Part shown: in pieces, positions 33,372 through 42,330 of the stretch
How positions within the stretch are numbered: the first letter of the stretch is position 1
Layout: every line of letters starts with the position of its first letter
From: Sphingopyxis italica
Lineage (GTDB): Bacteria > Pseudomonadota > Alphaproteobacteria > Sphingomonadales > Sphingomonadaceae
Length of the DNA stretch: 64,000 nucleotides
Direction of reading: 5' to 3'
NCBI RefSeq assembly: GCF_011926545.1
Contig: NZ_JAATIT010000001.1
Coordinates: forward strand, 1,258,469 to 1,322,468
Position numbers and translations under genes: made by a program
Notes under the pieces: model-generated
The model's input: the letters and a program-made list of their open reading frames with translations, nothing else
What the model was told of the DNA's origin: nothing
Database searches by the model: none

Positions 33372-34283
33372 TCAGGCCGTGCCTGCGACCTCCGCCGTCG
33401 CCGCGCGCTCGATCGCCGGGCGCCAGCATGGATTGACCGGCAGCAGGAAAATTTCATCGAGCACATGTTCGATCTCGTCGGCGGTCAGATACCGCCGGTC
33501 GATGCGTCCGTCGACGAGCCGCGTCGTCAGCCGGTTGTCGCGCAGGCCATAGCGCGCCTCGGCCGTCGTCCGCGCCGCGATCAGCTGATGGCGGAAATGC
33601 GAATCGGGATGCGCCGACGTGTACCAATTGCCGAGCTCATAATCGATCGCCGGCGCCGCTGCGTCCTCGATCCGGTAGAGCGTCCGCCATTGGTCCTCGA
33701 TCAAGGCGGCGACCTGCCATTCGTCGCGGCGGCGAACGACGCGATAGCTTTCGTGCCGCGTCGGCTGCGAATCCTCGCGGTCCATCGCCAGCGGCTGCGG
33801 CGGCACCGCGGCGCCAAAGCCGACGTCGGCGAGCCACGGGCGCCCGTCGATCGTCACGCGCACCACCATGTGCGAGCGGGGTGTCGGCGGCGCATCGTCG
33901 GGCAGCATCCAGCGCACCCGCCCGATCAGTCCCTCGGCCGCGAAGCCGATCGCCTGCAAGACGCGAAGGAACAAGCCGTTCTGCTCGAAGCAATAGCCGC
34001 CGCGCCGCTGGCCGATCAGCTTCGCATCGATCGCGTCGGCGCCGATGTCGATCCCGGCGCCGGTCAGCGCGTCGATCGCCTCAAAGGGAATGGCCGCGAT
34101 ATGCGCGGCCTGGAGCGCGGCGAGCACATCCCATGTCGGCGCCACGGCGCCGCTATAACCGATGCGCGCGAGATAGCGCGGCAGGAACGCGGCGGCGGCG
34201 TCCGGGGACGCCTCGCCGGTATCGGCCGGATCGGTGGGGGGCGCGGGATAGTGCAACATGGACAAGGCTCCGTTCGAGTTCAT
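33372..34283 (-). CDS. Arylamine N-acetyltransferase (303 aa)
   Basis: NAT enzyme transferring acetyl from acetyl-CoA to arylamines or hydrazines. Catalytic triad is complete: Cys98 in RRGGYCFEQN, His138 in SHMVVRV, Asp153 in LADVGFGA. Longer than average because of an N-terminal tail of about 30 residues. ATG 34283 (AAGGTGGGCAG upstream) and ATG 34259 (CGGAG upstream) are both possible; the second would remove 8 residues. Confidence 0.92.
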   Translation of the reverse strand: MNSNGALSMLHYPAPPTDPADTGEASPDAAAAFLPRYLARIGYSGAVAPTWDVLAALQAAHIAAIPFEAIDALTGAGIDIGADAIDAKLIGQRRGGYCFEQNGLFLRVLQAIGFAAEGLIGRVRWMLPDDAPPTPRSHMVVRVTIDGRPWLADVGFGAAVPPQPLAMDREDSQPTRHESYRVVRRRDEWQVAALIEDQWRTLYRIEDAAAPAIDYELGNWYTSAHPDSHFRHQLIAARTTAEARYGLRDNRLTTRLVDGRIDRRYLTADEIEHVLDEIFLLPVNPCWRPAIERAATAEVAGTA

Positions 34284-34445
34284 CTGCCCACCTTATGAAA
34301 GCTCAACCGCGGTTGAGATCAAGCGCGAATCCGGTCCGCATGCCCGATTCCCGAAACGCCCCCTGGCAACTTAGGCCTTGCGGCGCCGCATAGGCCGCGC
34401 ACACCATGCCATATATTGGCTATGCGCGTCCCGGGGGGAGGAATT

Positions 34446-34895
34446 ATGCGAGGCATGACGGCAATGCTGCTGTTTATCGGGATGATTCCACCGGCCATCG
34501 CCGCCGAGGCGCAAGGCGACATCGCCGACCTCACCGCCTTCGCCGACGCTTTCGACGCGGCGCAGATCGCGCAGGATCGCGCCGCGCTGGGTCGCATGGT
34601 CGCCGACGACCTCGTTTTCATTGATGGCAGCGGCAAGCGTTATGGCAAGGCCTCCTTCATCGATGGCTGGACCGGCCCCGATGATGATTACGATCCGGTG
34701 ACGCTGACGGACCGGGTCATCCTGCCGCTCGGCAAGGACGCCGGCCTCGCGAGCGCCGAAGCGATCCTGTCCGGCCGCGCGGCGGGCAAGCCCTTCCGCG
34801 TCCGCATCCGCTTCACCGACATCTTCCGGCGCCATGGCGATCGCTGGCAGGCGAGCTATATCCACGTCACCCGGATGCCGATCGGGGACGACTAG
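34446..34895 (+). CDS. Exported SnoaL/DUF4440-like protein (149 aa)
   Basis: Signal peptide (MRGMTAMLLFIGMIPPAIAA) and an NTF2-like cone fold: LTAFADAFDAAQIAQDRAAL, LVFIDGSGKRYGKASFIDG and WQASYIHVTRMP. Fits the DUF4440/SnoaL-like group, whose substrates vary. GGGGAGGA directly precedes ATG 34446. Confidence 0.75.
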   Translation: MRGMTAMLLFIGMIPPAIAAEAQGDIADLTAFADAFDAAQIAQDRAALGRMVADDLVFIDGSGKRYGKASFIDGWTGPDDDYDPVTLTDRVILPLGKDAGLASAEAILSGRAAGKPFRVRIRFTDIFRRHGDRWQASYIHVTRMPIGDD

Positions 34896-35056
34896 CTCCT
34901 TCTCGATCGTCATCCCGGCGAAAGGCGGGATCTCGCCGGTGCTCGGGGCGCAGCGATGAGGTCATGCGTCAGAAAGCGCGCTCGGGCAGGAACGATTCGA
35001 CTCCCGCGACCCGCGAGAACATAATAGGAACATTGATCCGATTCGGAGGAGCCGCC

Positions 35057-35641
35057 ATGTCGCCCATGTTCCGCTATTTTCTGGGGTTTCAGCTGGCCGC
35101 CGACCGCGCCGGCTGGCTCGCACGCCAATTGCCGCCGGTTTCGGGCGATCTGTTCGCGGGGCTGAAGCCGCAAAATTATCATCTCACCCTCTGCACGATC
35201 GACGAGACGTCGGTTCCGCATCCCTTCCTGCGGCAACGCGTCGCCAAGGCCTTCGAAGCCGGCCTGCCCGCCGCCGGTTCCATTCCCTTCGGCCGCATCG
35301 TCAGCCGCGATGCCGGGGCGGAACTCGTCACGGCCGGGAGCATCGCCGCCGTTCGCCAGCTTTATGAGGGCCTCGTCGCGCTGCTCGCGCCGCACGGGAT
35401 CGCGCCCTGGTATCGCCAGTCGGGGCTCCGTCCGCATATCACGCTCGGCTATGGCCGACATGCGTTCGACCCGGTGCCGGTCGCGTGGAACTGGACGCCG
35501 CGCGACCTCGTCCTGATCGAAAGCCATGTCGGCCACAGCCGCCACCGCGTCCTGCAACGCTGGCAACTGCCCGCGCCCGCGCAGGGCGCCTTCGACTTCA
35601 TGGACGACGCGCTACCGCCGCCGCTGCGTTACGCGGCTTAG
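35057..35641 (+). CDS. 2'-5' RNA ligase / RNA 2',3'-cyclic phosphodiesterase-like protein (194 aa)
   Basis: 2H-phosphoesterase family with both catalytic tetrapeptides: HLTL (residues 42-45) and HITL in RPHITLGYG. Bacterial members open 2',3'-cyclic RNA ends. CGGAGGA sets ATG 35057. Convergent with the OsmC gene, the two stop codons overlapping at 35638-35641. Confidence 0.85.
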   Translation: MSPMFRYFLGFQLAADRAGWLARQLPPVSGDLFAGLKPQNYHLTLCTIDETSVPHPFLRQRVAKAFEAGLPAAGSIPFGRIVSRDAGAELVTAGSIAAVRQLYEGLVALLAPHGIAPWYRQSGLRPHITLGYGRHAFDPVPVAWNWTPRDLVLIESHVGHSRHRVLQRWQLPAPAQGAFDFMDDALPPPLRYAA

Positions 35642-36066
35642 GCTTCGAGACTGTGCTCGAGCGTGATCTCGCAGTCGAGCAGCTTCGACACCGGGCAATT
35701 CTTCTCGGCTTCCTCGGCGATCTTGGCGAATTCGTCGGCTGCGATCCCCGGCACCTTGCCGGTCAGCGTCAGCGCCGATTTGGTGATCGTGAAGCCGCCG
35801 TCCTGCTGTTCGAGCGTCACCGCGGCGCTCGTTTCGAGCGAGTCGCCCGAATAGCCCGCGCGCGCGAGGCCGAAGGACAGCGCCATGGTGAAGCAGGCCG
35901 CATGCGCCGCAGCGATCAGCTCCTCGGGATTGGTCCCGGGCTGCCCCTCGAAGCGCGTCCCGAAGCCATAGGGCTGCTTGTCGAGTACGCCCGACTTGGT
36001 CGTGATCGATCCCTTGCCCTCCTTGCCGAAACCTTCGTAGCGGGCCGATGCGCGATTGACGGTCAT
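35638..36066 (-). CDS. OsmC-family peroxiredoxin (142 aa)
   Basis: Thiol peroxidase for organic hydroperoxides. The two catalytic cysteines are present: Cys58 in AAHAACFTMALS and Cys124 in EKNCPVSKLL, with the preceding PGTNPEELIA loop. AGGAGA lies upstream of ATG 36066; the open frame further upstream has no ribosome site. Typical length. Confidence 0.93.
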   Translation of the reverse strand: MTVNRASARYEGFGKEGKGSITTKSGVLDKQPYGFGTRFEGQPGTNPEELIAAAHAACFTMALSFGLARAGYSGDSLETSAAVTLEQQDGGFTITKSALTLTGKVPGIAADEFAKIAEEAEKNCPVSKLLDCEITLEHSLEA

Positions 36067-36139
36067 GCGATTTCTCCTGGGTTTGATGGATGGGTTTGTC
36101 GAGCGTGGAAATGGAAAAGGCCCCGGGACTCGGGAGTCC

Positions 36140-36343
36140 TCATGCGGCGAGCAGCCTACCCCTCGCACCCACCCGCTGCCATGCCTTTTCGTGAAAGAAG
36201 AAGGCGACCGCATTGATGCACGGCTCGATGATCGCGATCCCGCCCGCGAGGGCGACCGATCCGGTCATCACATAAGCGACGCTGAATCCGATCGTCAGAT
36301 GGATCGACAGATAGGTGAAGGTCTTGATCAGGTCGGTGGGCAT
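36140..36343 (-). CDS. DUF2061 membrane protein (67 aa)
   Basis: Small protein with two hydrophobic segments (SIHLTIGFSVAYVMTGSVAL and AGGIAIIEPCINAVAFFFHE). The layout, including FFFHEKAWQRV near the C-terminus, is characteristic of DUF2061. Function unknown. Located 73 bp upstream of osmC on the same strand. Confidence 0.8.
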   Translation of the reverse strand: MPTDLIKTFTYLSIHLTIGFSVAYVMTGSVALAGGIAIIEPCINAVAFFFHEKAWQRVGARGRLLAA

Positions 36344-36416
36344 GGCCCGTCTCCAGCAGCTGGGAACCCGGCGAAGTTAAGATCGGTTCGCAACAAGCGC
36401 CAGCGAGGGCTTTCGC

Positions 36417-36764
36417 TCAGTCTGATCGATTTTTCCGCGTTACGCCCGCCCGGTCGAGTTCGGGCCCGAGCCGCCCGCCGAGCCACATCGCCCACATCTT
36501 GAAGTCCGCGGCGAGACTCCACAGCGGATAGGTGAAGGTCGCGGGCCGGTTCTTCTCGACCCCGAAATGCGCAACCCAGGCAAAGAAATAGCCCGCAACC
36601 GGCAGCGCGACCAGCCAGCCCCAGCGGCCGCTGACCGCCGCCGCGACCGCGATCGCCACCACCAGGCTGGTCCCGACATAATGCAGCGCGCGCGTCGACG
36701 CCTTGCTGTGCTCGCGCAGGTAAAAGGGCCAGAACTCGGCAAAGCTGGTGTAGAGCCGCGGCAT
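36417..36764 (-). CDS. Mpo1/DUF962-like membrane protein (115 aa)
   Basis: DUF962 (YGL010w/Mpo1-like) family, related to a yeast alpha-oxidation dioxygenase. Shows FAEFWPFYLREHSKASTRAL, HYVGTSLVVA, and AWVAHFGVEKNRPATF, with conserved histidines between two or three membrane segments. ATG 36764 fits homologues, though no ribosome site is clear. Confidence 0.8.
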   Translation of the reverse strand: MPRLYTSFAEFWPFYLREHSKASTRALHYVGTSLVVAIAVAAAVSGRWGWLVALPVAGYFFAWVAHFGVEKNRPATFTYPLWSLAADFKMWAMWLGGRLGPELDRAGVTRKNRSD

Positions 36765-36864
36765 GATGCGAAGGATGCTGCGCCCCACGCGCGGCGTCAA
36801 GGCGGGCGCTAGTGTTGGACCGCTCCGGTAGTCGGCATTGGGGTGGAGAGCTGTCGTATAGTTT

Positions 36865-36968
36865 CGTCATGCTGAACTTGTTTCAGCATCCAAGGCCTGA
36901 CCTCCGATCCCGCGCAGCGCCGAAGGAAATGGCTGGGCCATTGACCCTGAAACAAGTTCAGGGTGACG
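36865..36968. repeat. REPIN-like element, copy 1
   Basis: Two inverted REP-like palindromes, TGCTGAA-CTTGT-TTCAGCA and CCCTGAA-ACAAG-TTCAGGG, face each other 50 bp apart between CGTCA and TGACG ends. The reverse complement of the whole element occurs at 50029-50131, and similarity continues into both flanks (for example GTCGGxxTTGGGGTGG on the left). It fills most of the 317-bp gap between the Mpo1-like gene and exbD. Confidence 0.8.
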
Positions 36969-37015
36969 AAATATGGAATGTCTTGTTTCGGTCGTTTCCA
37001 CCCGGTGCACATCGG

Positions 37016-37049
37016 CAAAAGAAAAGGGCCGCGAATTGCTCCGCGGCCC
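37016..37049 (-). terminator. Terminator of the tonB-exbB-exbD-exbD operon
   Basis: Perfect 8-bp stem GGGCCGCG/CGCGGCCC (37026-37033 and 37042-37049) with an 8-base loop. On the minus strand it is followed by TTTTCTTTT (37025-37017). It sits 33 bp downstream of the last exbD stop. Confidence 0.85.
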
Positions 37050-37081
37050 ATCTCTTTTCGCCTGACGGCCCCGATCAGAGA

Positions 37082-37507
37082 TCAGAAGACGCGGGCATAT
37101 TGTTCGTTGCCGACGAAACCCAACTTGCCGACGCCGCTGCGCTTGATGACCGCCATGACATTGTCGACGACGATATAGCGCGCATAGGGGTCGGGCTGGA
37201 CCTGCAGTTCAGGTTCGACCGGCATCGCCTTGGTCTGTTCCAGATATTGCGCCAGCTGCGCAAGGTCGACCGGCGTTCCGTTCCAGGTGATCGTCCCTGC
37301 GGGGTCGATCATCACCTTGTTCTTCTCGGGGTCGACATTGCTTTGGCTGTCGGTCGGGATCGGCAGGTCGATCTTCACCGCGTGGGTCTGGACCGGGATG
37401 GTGATGATGAACATGATGAGGAGCACGAGCATGACGTCGATCAACGGCGTCGTGTTCATGTCCATCATCGGTTCGTTTTCGTCCCGATCTCCAACTGCCA
37501 TGGACAT
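37082..37507 (-). CDS. exbD: ExbD/TolR-family protein, second copy (141 aa)
   Basis: Stator-type subunit of the TonB energy complex: a short cytoplasmic N-terminus, one membrane helix with the proton-linked aspartate in NTTPLIDVMLVLLIMFI, and a periplasmic domain ending VMAVIKRSGVGKLGFVGN. Last gene of the operon, followed by a terminator. Two ExbD copies in one operon are common in sphingomonads and relatives. Confidence 0.92.
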   Translation of the reverse strand: MSMAVGDRDENEPMMDMNTTPLIDVMLVLLIMFIITIPVQTHAVKIDLPIPTDSQSNVDPEKNKVMIDPAGTITWNGTPVDLAQLAQYLEQTKAMPVEPELQVQPDPYARYIVVDNVMAVIKRSGVGKLGFVGNEQYARVF

Positions 37508-37542
37508 GCGATTATTCCTTCGTTCCTAAACGGAAGATCGCC

Positions 37543-38064
37543 TTAGAGGCGACCCACCGTGCCCGAGCCAGGAGCAGGTTCGGAAATGAACCCGATCTTC
37601 TGGAAGCCGGCATATTGCATCGTATAGATCACGCCGCCGATGCACTGGTACGGCGTGTTCACGTCGCCGCGGATGTGCACTTCGGGGAAGTTCTCTTCGG
37701 TGATGTTCTGCACGCCGCCGATATCTTCGATCAGCTTTTCAAGCTTGGCCTGCCCGCGTTCGAGCAGTTGTTTCGAATCGACCGGGGCCTGGCCCCAATA
37801 GACTTCGCAGGCACTGCTGTCGGCATTGGGCTCGCCATCACCGTCGGTGTCGGCCGAACGGATCGACAGCAGCACATTTTCAGGCTTCGTCGTCGTCGGC
37901 TCGAAGGCCACGTCGGGCAGCTTGAGGTTCACCGTCTCCAGCACCACGGGAACCGTGATGAGGAAGATGATGAGCAACACAAGCATGATGTCCACGAGCG
38001 GGGTCGTGTTGATTTCGGACATCGGGGCGTCTTCACCGCCACTGTCGCCTACACTCATCGCCAT
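37543..38064 (-). CDS. exbD: ExbD/TolR-family protein, first copy (173 aa)
   Basis: Same architecture as the downstream copy (NTTPLVDIMLVLLIIFLITV membrane segment with the key Asp). It has a longer periplasmic domain that includes an acidic insert (SADTDGDGEPNADSSACE) and two cysteines. The difference suggests the two ExbD proteins are not interchangeable. Lies 35 bp before the second exbD. Confidence 0.92.
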   Translation of the reverse strand: MAMSVGDSGGEDAPMSEINTTPLVDIMLVLLIIFLITVPVVLETVNLKLPDVAFEPTTTKPENVLLSIRSADTDGDGEPNADSSACEVYWGQAPVDSKQLLERGQAKLEKLIEDIGGVQNITEENFPEVHIRGDVNTPYQCIGGVIYTMQYAGFQKIGFISEPAPGSGTVGRL

Positions 38065-38187
38065 AGGATTAGCATCCTGTCACAAAATTACTGTCACGGA
38101 CTTGGGGTGGCAAGCCAGCGGCCTGCGTCCTAGTCCAGCGGACCCCGCCCTTCGCCATGCGGCGGGGGGCGGGGATCCAGGAACCAA

Positions 38188-39003
38188 TCAGGCCTTCTTC
38201 GGCGCCGCGGCCGGAGCAGCGGCCTTCGCCGGAGCGAGCGACGCCGGCTTCACCTGGCCGTTCGACATGATCGAGCCGAGAACGTCGTTCGAGAAGGTCG
38301 AGAGACGGCGGGCAATCGACTTGTTGCGGCTCTGGAGCCAGTTGAAGGCGAGCACCGCGGGAACCGCCACGATCAGACCGATGGCGGTCATGATCAGAGC
38401 TTCACCGACCGGACCGGCGACGGTATCGATCGAGGCCTGGCCCGACGCACCGATCTTCACCAGCGCGCGAAGAATACCGATAACCGTACCGAACAGGCCG
38501 ACGAACGGCGCGGTCGAACCGACGGTCGCGAGGAAGGCGAGGCCGCCGTTGAGCTTCGAGTTGATGTGGTTCTGCGAACGCTCGAGCGTGCCGTGCATCC
38601 AGTCATGGGCTTCGACGGGATCGGTCAGCTTGTTATGCTCTTCGTTGGCGCGCAGGCCGTCTTCGACGACCTGGCGATAGGCGCTGTTCTTTTCCAGCTT
38701 CGAAGCGCCGTCGGCGAGCGTCGGCGCGCGCCAGAAATTGGCGTCGACCGCCTTGCCCTGGCCGATGACCTTGTTCTGCTCGAACAGCTTGGTGAACAGG
38801 ATATAGAGCGTGCCGACGAACATGATCAGCAGGACGAGGAAGGTGACCTGCGACACGATGCCGCCTTCGCAGAGCGCGGGGACGAGGCCGTAGGGGTTCT
38901 GGCCCTCTTCCTTCACGCACATCGATGCGGGCATCAGGCTCATGCCTGCGTCGTGAGCGGCGGCCGGCGCCGCAGCGGCGGCATTTGCGATCAGATTAAA
39001 CAT
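38188..39003 (-). CDS. exbB: ExbB/TolQ-type proton channel protein (271 aa)
   Basis: MotA/TolQ/ExbB channel: three membrane segments, with the conserved GGLAFLATVGSTAPFVGLFG and TVIGILRAL, then IGEALIMTAIGL-type sequence (VGEALIMTAIGLIVAVPAVL). It uses the proton gradient to drive TonB. The N-terminal 50 residues include two cysteines and an Ala-rich lead, typical for this group. Between tonB and the first exbD. Confidence 0.93.
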   Translation of the reverse strand: MFNLIANAAAAAPAAAHDAGMSLMPASMCVKEEGQNPYGLVPALCEGGIVSQVTFLVLLIMFVGTLYILFTKLFEQNKVIGQGKAVDANFWRAPTLADGASKLEKNSAYRQVVEDGLRANEEHNKLTDPVEAHDWMHGTLERSQNHINSKLNGGLAFLATVGSTAPFVGLFGTVIGILRALVKIGASGQASIDTVAGPVGEALIMTAIGLIVAVPAVLAFNWLQSRNKSIARRLSTFSNDVLGSIMSNGQVKPASLAPAKAAAPAAAPKKA

Positions 39004-39058
39004 ATAGGAAATTCCCTCTCAAAATATTCAAAATCGAAAACAGGTGGTCCGGCGCCGA

Positions 39059-39715
39059 TCAGCGCGGAATCTGCCAACGGATACGGTTGCTGTAGGTGCC
39101 GCCCGTCGGATTGCCCGCACGGTCCTTGCCCGGATTGAACCGGCCGCGGCGCGTGATGAGCTTGCAGGTTTCGGCATCCAGATCGGCGTGACCGCTCGAC
39201 GACGTGATGTCGCACGAGGTCACGCGGCCCTCGACATTATAGGTCACGCGGAAACCCGCCGTGCCTTCGCGTTCCTCGCGCATGGCGCGCGCCGGATAGT
39301 CGTCGTTCGTCGCCCAGCGGCCCGGATTGCCACGCGGCGTACCGGCCTTGCTGAGGTCGGGCGTCGGCGGCGGAGCCGGCGGGGCCGGCGGCGTGAAGAC
39401 GGGCGGCGGCGGCGTCGGCGGCGCCTTCGGCACCGACTGGACCGTATTGGTCGTCACCGGCGGCGGAATCGGCGACGGCGGCGTCACGACCGGCGGCGGC
39501 GGCGGCAGCTGATTGTCCGGCGGCGGCGGCGGCGGGGGCTCCTCCGGCGGCGGCGGCTCTTCGACGTCCACCACATCCAATTTTTCGGCGATTTTCTTGA
39601 CGATGCTGATATTCAGGCCGTTGACCAGGCCATAGCCCAGCACTGCCGTAAACAGACCAACCAAGACAATCGCCACTACCCTGTTTTTAGGGTCGACATT
39701 ATCACCATAAGCCAT
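39059..39715 (-). CDS. tonB: TonB energy-transducing protein (218 aa)
   Basis: N-terminal membrane anchor (VVAIVLVGLFTAVLGYGLV), a long proline-rich spacer (about residues 53-118) that spans the periplasm, and a C-terminal TonB domain (YPARAMREEREGTAGFRVTY and VEGRVTSCDITSSSGHADLD). It contacts the TonB box of receptors such as the one at 21698. First gene of the energy-transduction operon. Confidence 0.93.
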   Translation of the reverse strand: MAYGDNVDPKNRVVAIVLVGLFTAVLGYGLVNGLNISIVKKIAEKLDVVDVEEPPPPEEPPPPPPPDNQLPPPPPVVTPPSPIPPPVTTNTVQSVPKAPPTPPPPVFTPPAPPAPPPTPDLSKAGTPRGNPGRWATNDDYPARAMREEREGTAGFRVTYNVEGRVTSCDITSSSGHADLDAETCKLITRRGRFNPGKDRAGNPTGGTYSNRIRWQIPR

Positions 39716-39984
39716 TCAGGGACGACGCTCCTTGCTAGATCATCCTGACACCAATTCCCAACCACCGGGACGGTTGCCAAATGCCCGGATGATTTCCGAT
39801 GCGTTTTCACAGACCCGACGGCGCTACATCCGGCTTATTATGTTTTCGCCGGACGCTTCGCGGCCCGTCCTATCGCGGTGGCGGCACATTCGCAAACCCT
39901 TTATCAGCGGTTAATGTGCCTTGTCCCATGATGGGGATTCAGGCGCCGATACCGGTGTCACAGATGATGGAAAGTAGATCGATC

Positions 39985-40866
39985 ATGCGCCTCCCTCACC
40001 CGGCCGCTATCGCCGGCATATTGACCTTGAGCTTTGGAATCCCAAGCGTTTCCGCGATGCAGGCGCCAGCGGGCGCCGCGGCGGCAAGCCCGTACACCTA
40101 TGCCGACATCGCCGATCTGGCGACCGAAGCGCCGATCGTGCTGCACGCGCGCATCCACCGGGCGACCGACCTGAAACCCGAGCGCGCGCCCGGAGTCGCG
40201 GCAGGTCACGTCCGATTCTATGTCGAAGCCGACGTCGTCAGCCTGATTCGCGGCCGTGGACCGCTCGCCGCGCGAATCTCCTATCTCGTCGATTTGCCGG
40301 TCGATGCGAAGGGCAAGGCGCCGAAGCTCAAAAGGAAGCAGCCGGTGCTGATCTTCGCCGGCCCCGTCGCGGGTTCGGCGGCGGGTACCAACAGCACCGG
40401 CAGCGTCCGCTTGATCGCCCCCGATGCCCAGCTGCCGTGGGATCCGGCGACCGAGGCGCAATTGCGCGCGATCCTGACCGAGCTGGTCGAGCCCGGCGCC
40501 CCGCCCGCGATCACCGGCGTCGCCAACGGCTTCCACGTCCCGGGCACGCTTCCCGGCGAGGGTGAGACGCAATTGTTCCTGAATACCGAGACCGGCGATC
40601 CCGTGTCGCTCACCGTGCTGACCGCCGCCGACGGGTCGCGGCGCTGGGCCGCGGCGTTCGGCGAGATCGTCGACGGTTCGGCGGCGGTGCCCGCGCGCGA
40701 TACGCTCGCCTGGTATCGTCTCGCCTGCGGCCTGCCGCGCCAGCTGCCGCTGAACAAGCTCGCGGGCACCCCGCCCGAGGACCGGCGCAAGGCGGCGTCG
40801 GACTATGGCGTCATCCTCGGCGCGCTCGGCGAATGCACGCGCACGCGGACGCCGCCGGTCGATTGA
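39985..40866 (+). CDS. Exported protein of unknown function (293 aa)
   Basis: Not recognised. Signal peptide (IAGILTLSFGIPSVSA), then a mostly beta-rich, Ala/Pro-rich soluble domain. Landmarks: TEAPIVLHARIHRATDLKPE, a predicted lysine-rich loop (DAKGKAPKLKRKQPVLIF), and a C-terminal helix region with two cysteines (ACGLPRQLPLN and LGECTRTR). ATG 39985 is preferred: GGAAAG lies upstream and the signal peptide begins there. The gene is probably real because codon use fits its neighbours over nearly 300 codons. Confidence 0.6.
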   Translation: MRLPHPAAIAGILTLSFGIPSVSAMQAPAGAAAASPYTYADIADLATEAPIVLHARIHRATDLKPERAPGVAAGHVRFYVEADVVSLIRGRGPLAARISYLVDLPVDAKGKAPKLKRKQPVLIFAGPVAGSAAGTNSTGSVRLIAPDAQLPWDPATEAQLRAILTELVEPGAPPAITGVANGFHVPGTLPGEGETQLFLNTETGDPVSLTVLTAADGSRRWAAAFGEIVDGSAAVPARDTLAWYRLACGLPRQLPLNKLAGTPPEDRRKAASDYGVILGALGECTRTRTPPVD

Positions 40867-40998
40867 TAGATCATCTTCGCCTGACGGCGAAGACGGCATC
40901 GCGCAGCGGAAACAGAAAAGCTTCCTTGTTTCGCGGGGAAAAGCCGATAGGGCGCTCGCGATGACGGGGCGAGGCTCCGTGCTTAAATGGAGTCCCGC

Positions 40999-42330
40999 AT
41001 GTCCCCCTATTCCGCCCCGACCGCCCCCCGCCCGCCGCTGCGCGTCGCGCTCGCGGGGATCGGCGTCGTCGGCGGCGGGGTCGTCCGGCTGCTCGAGACC
41101 AACCGCGAGCTGATCGCGCGGCGGGCGGGGCGGCCGATCGAGATCGTCGCGGTGTCGGCGCGCGACCGGCACAAGGACCGCGGCGTCGACCTTTCGCGCT
41201 ATCGCTGGGAAGACGATATGGACGCGATCGTCGCCGCCGACGATGTCGATGTCGTCGTCGAGATGATCGGCGGCGCCGACGGCCCGGCGCTGACGCTCGC
41301 GCGCCACGCGCTCGGCGCGGGCAAGGCGCTCGTCACCGCGAACAAGGCGATGATCGCGCATCACGGGCTCGATCTCGCGCGGCTCGCCGAGCAGAAGGAC
41401 ACGCCGCTCAAATATGAAGCCGCGGTCGCGGGCGGTATTCCGGTGATCAAGGCGATCCGCGAAGGCGCCTCGGCGAACGAGATTGCGCGCGTCTATGGCA
41501 TCCTCAACGGCACCTGCAATTATATCCTGACGCAAATGGAACGAAACGGCGCGAGCTTCGCCGACGCGCTCGCCGCCGCGCAGGCGGAGGGCTATGCCGA
41601 GGCCGATCCGAGTTTCGACGTCGACGGCATCGACGCCGCGCATAAATTGGCGATTCTCGCCGCGCTCTGCTTCGGCACAAGGCTCGACATCGGCGCGGTG
41701 ACCGCCGACGGGATTCGCGGGCTGATCGCCGCCGACATTCGCGAGGCCGAAGCCTTGGGGCATCGCGTCCGCCTGATCGGCATGGCCGAACGCGATGGCA
41801 CCGACAAGGGCGGCGGCCTCTATCAGCATGTCCAGCCGTGCCTCGTCCCCGCCGACCATCCGCTCGCCTATGTCCCCGGCGCGCTGAACGCCGTGGTTGC
41901 CGAGGGCAATTTCGTCGGCCGCCTCTTCTTCGAGGGCGCGGGCGCGGGCGCGGGGCCGACCGCTTCCGCCATCGTCGCCGATATCATCGACATCGCGCGC
42001 GACGAATATGGCCCCGCCTTCGCGATGCCCGTCGACGTGCTCGACGCGGCGCCCGCCGCCGATGCCGGCGCGCGCGTCGGCAAACATTATGTCCGCCTGA
42101 TCGTCGAGGACCGCATCGGTGTCCTCGCCGAAATCGCGGCGGCGATGCGCGACGCCGGCGTCTCGATCGAAAGCCTGATCCAGCGCGGCAGCGAGGACGG
42201 CAACGGCGTCGTCATCGTGCTCGTCACCCACGAAGGGCCCGCGCGCGCGATCCACGCCGCACTCGATATGCTGGGCGCGTCGGACCATGTCGTCGGCGCG
42301 CCGATGCACATGCCCATTTTGGCGCTTTAG
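40999..42330 (+). CDS. hom: Homoserine dehydrogenase (443 aa)
   Basis: Reduces aspartate semialdehyde to homoserine for threonine, methionine and isoleucine synthesis. N-terminal Rossmann motif GIGVVGGGVVRLL, the catalytic-domain signature LNGTCNYILTQMERNG (around residue 165-180), YAEADPSFDVDGIDAAHKLA, and a C-terminal ACT domain (IGVLAEIAAAMRDAGVSIES) for feedback control. GGAG 6 bases upstream favours ATG 40999 over ATG 40987. Convergent with the next gene; stops overlap. Confidence 0.95.
   Translation: MSPYSAPTAPRPPLRVALAGIGVVGGGVVRLLETNRELIARRAGRPIEIVAVSARDRHKDRGVDLSRYRWEDDMDAIVAADDVDVVVEMIGGADGPALTLARHALGAGKALVTANKAMIAHHGLDLARLAEQKDTPLKYEAAVAGGIPVIKAIREGASANEIARVYGILNGTCNYILTQMERNGASFADALAAAQAEGYAEADPSFDVDGIDAAHKLAILAALCFGTRLDIGAVTADGIRGLIAADIREAEALGHRVRLIGMAERDGTDKGGGLYQHVQPCLVPADHPLAYVPGALNAVVAEGNFVGRLFFEGAGAGAGPTASAIVADIIDIARDEYGPAFAMPVDVLDAAPAADAGARVGKHYVRLIVEDRIGVLAEIAAAMRDAGVSIESLIQRGSEDGNGVVIVLVTHEGPARAIHAALDMLGASDHVVGAPMHMPILAL

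Noticed and set aside
39327-39512. Gly-rich plus-strand frame within tonB
   Set aside because: Complement of the Pro-rich spacer of tonB.
39958-42309. 783-codon open frame antisense to the exported protein and hom
   Set aside because: Spans two unrelated plus-strand genes, including clear homoserine dehydrogenase; Arg/Asp-rich low-complexity translation.
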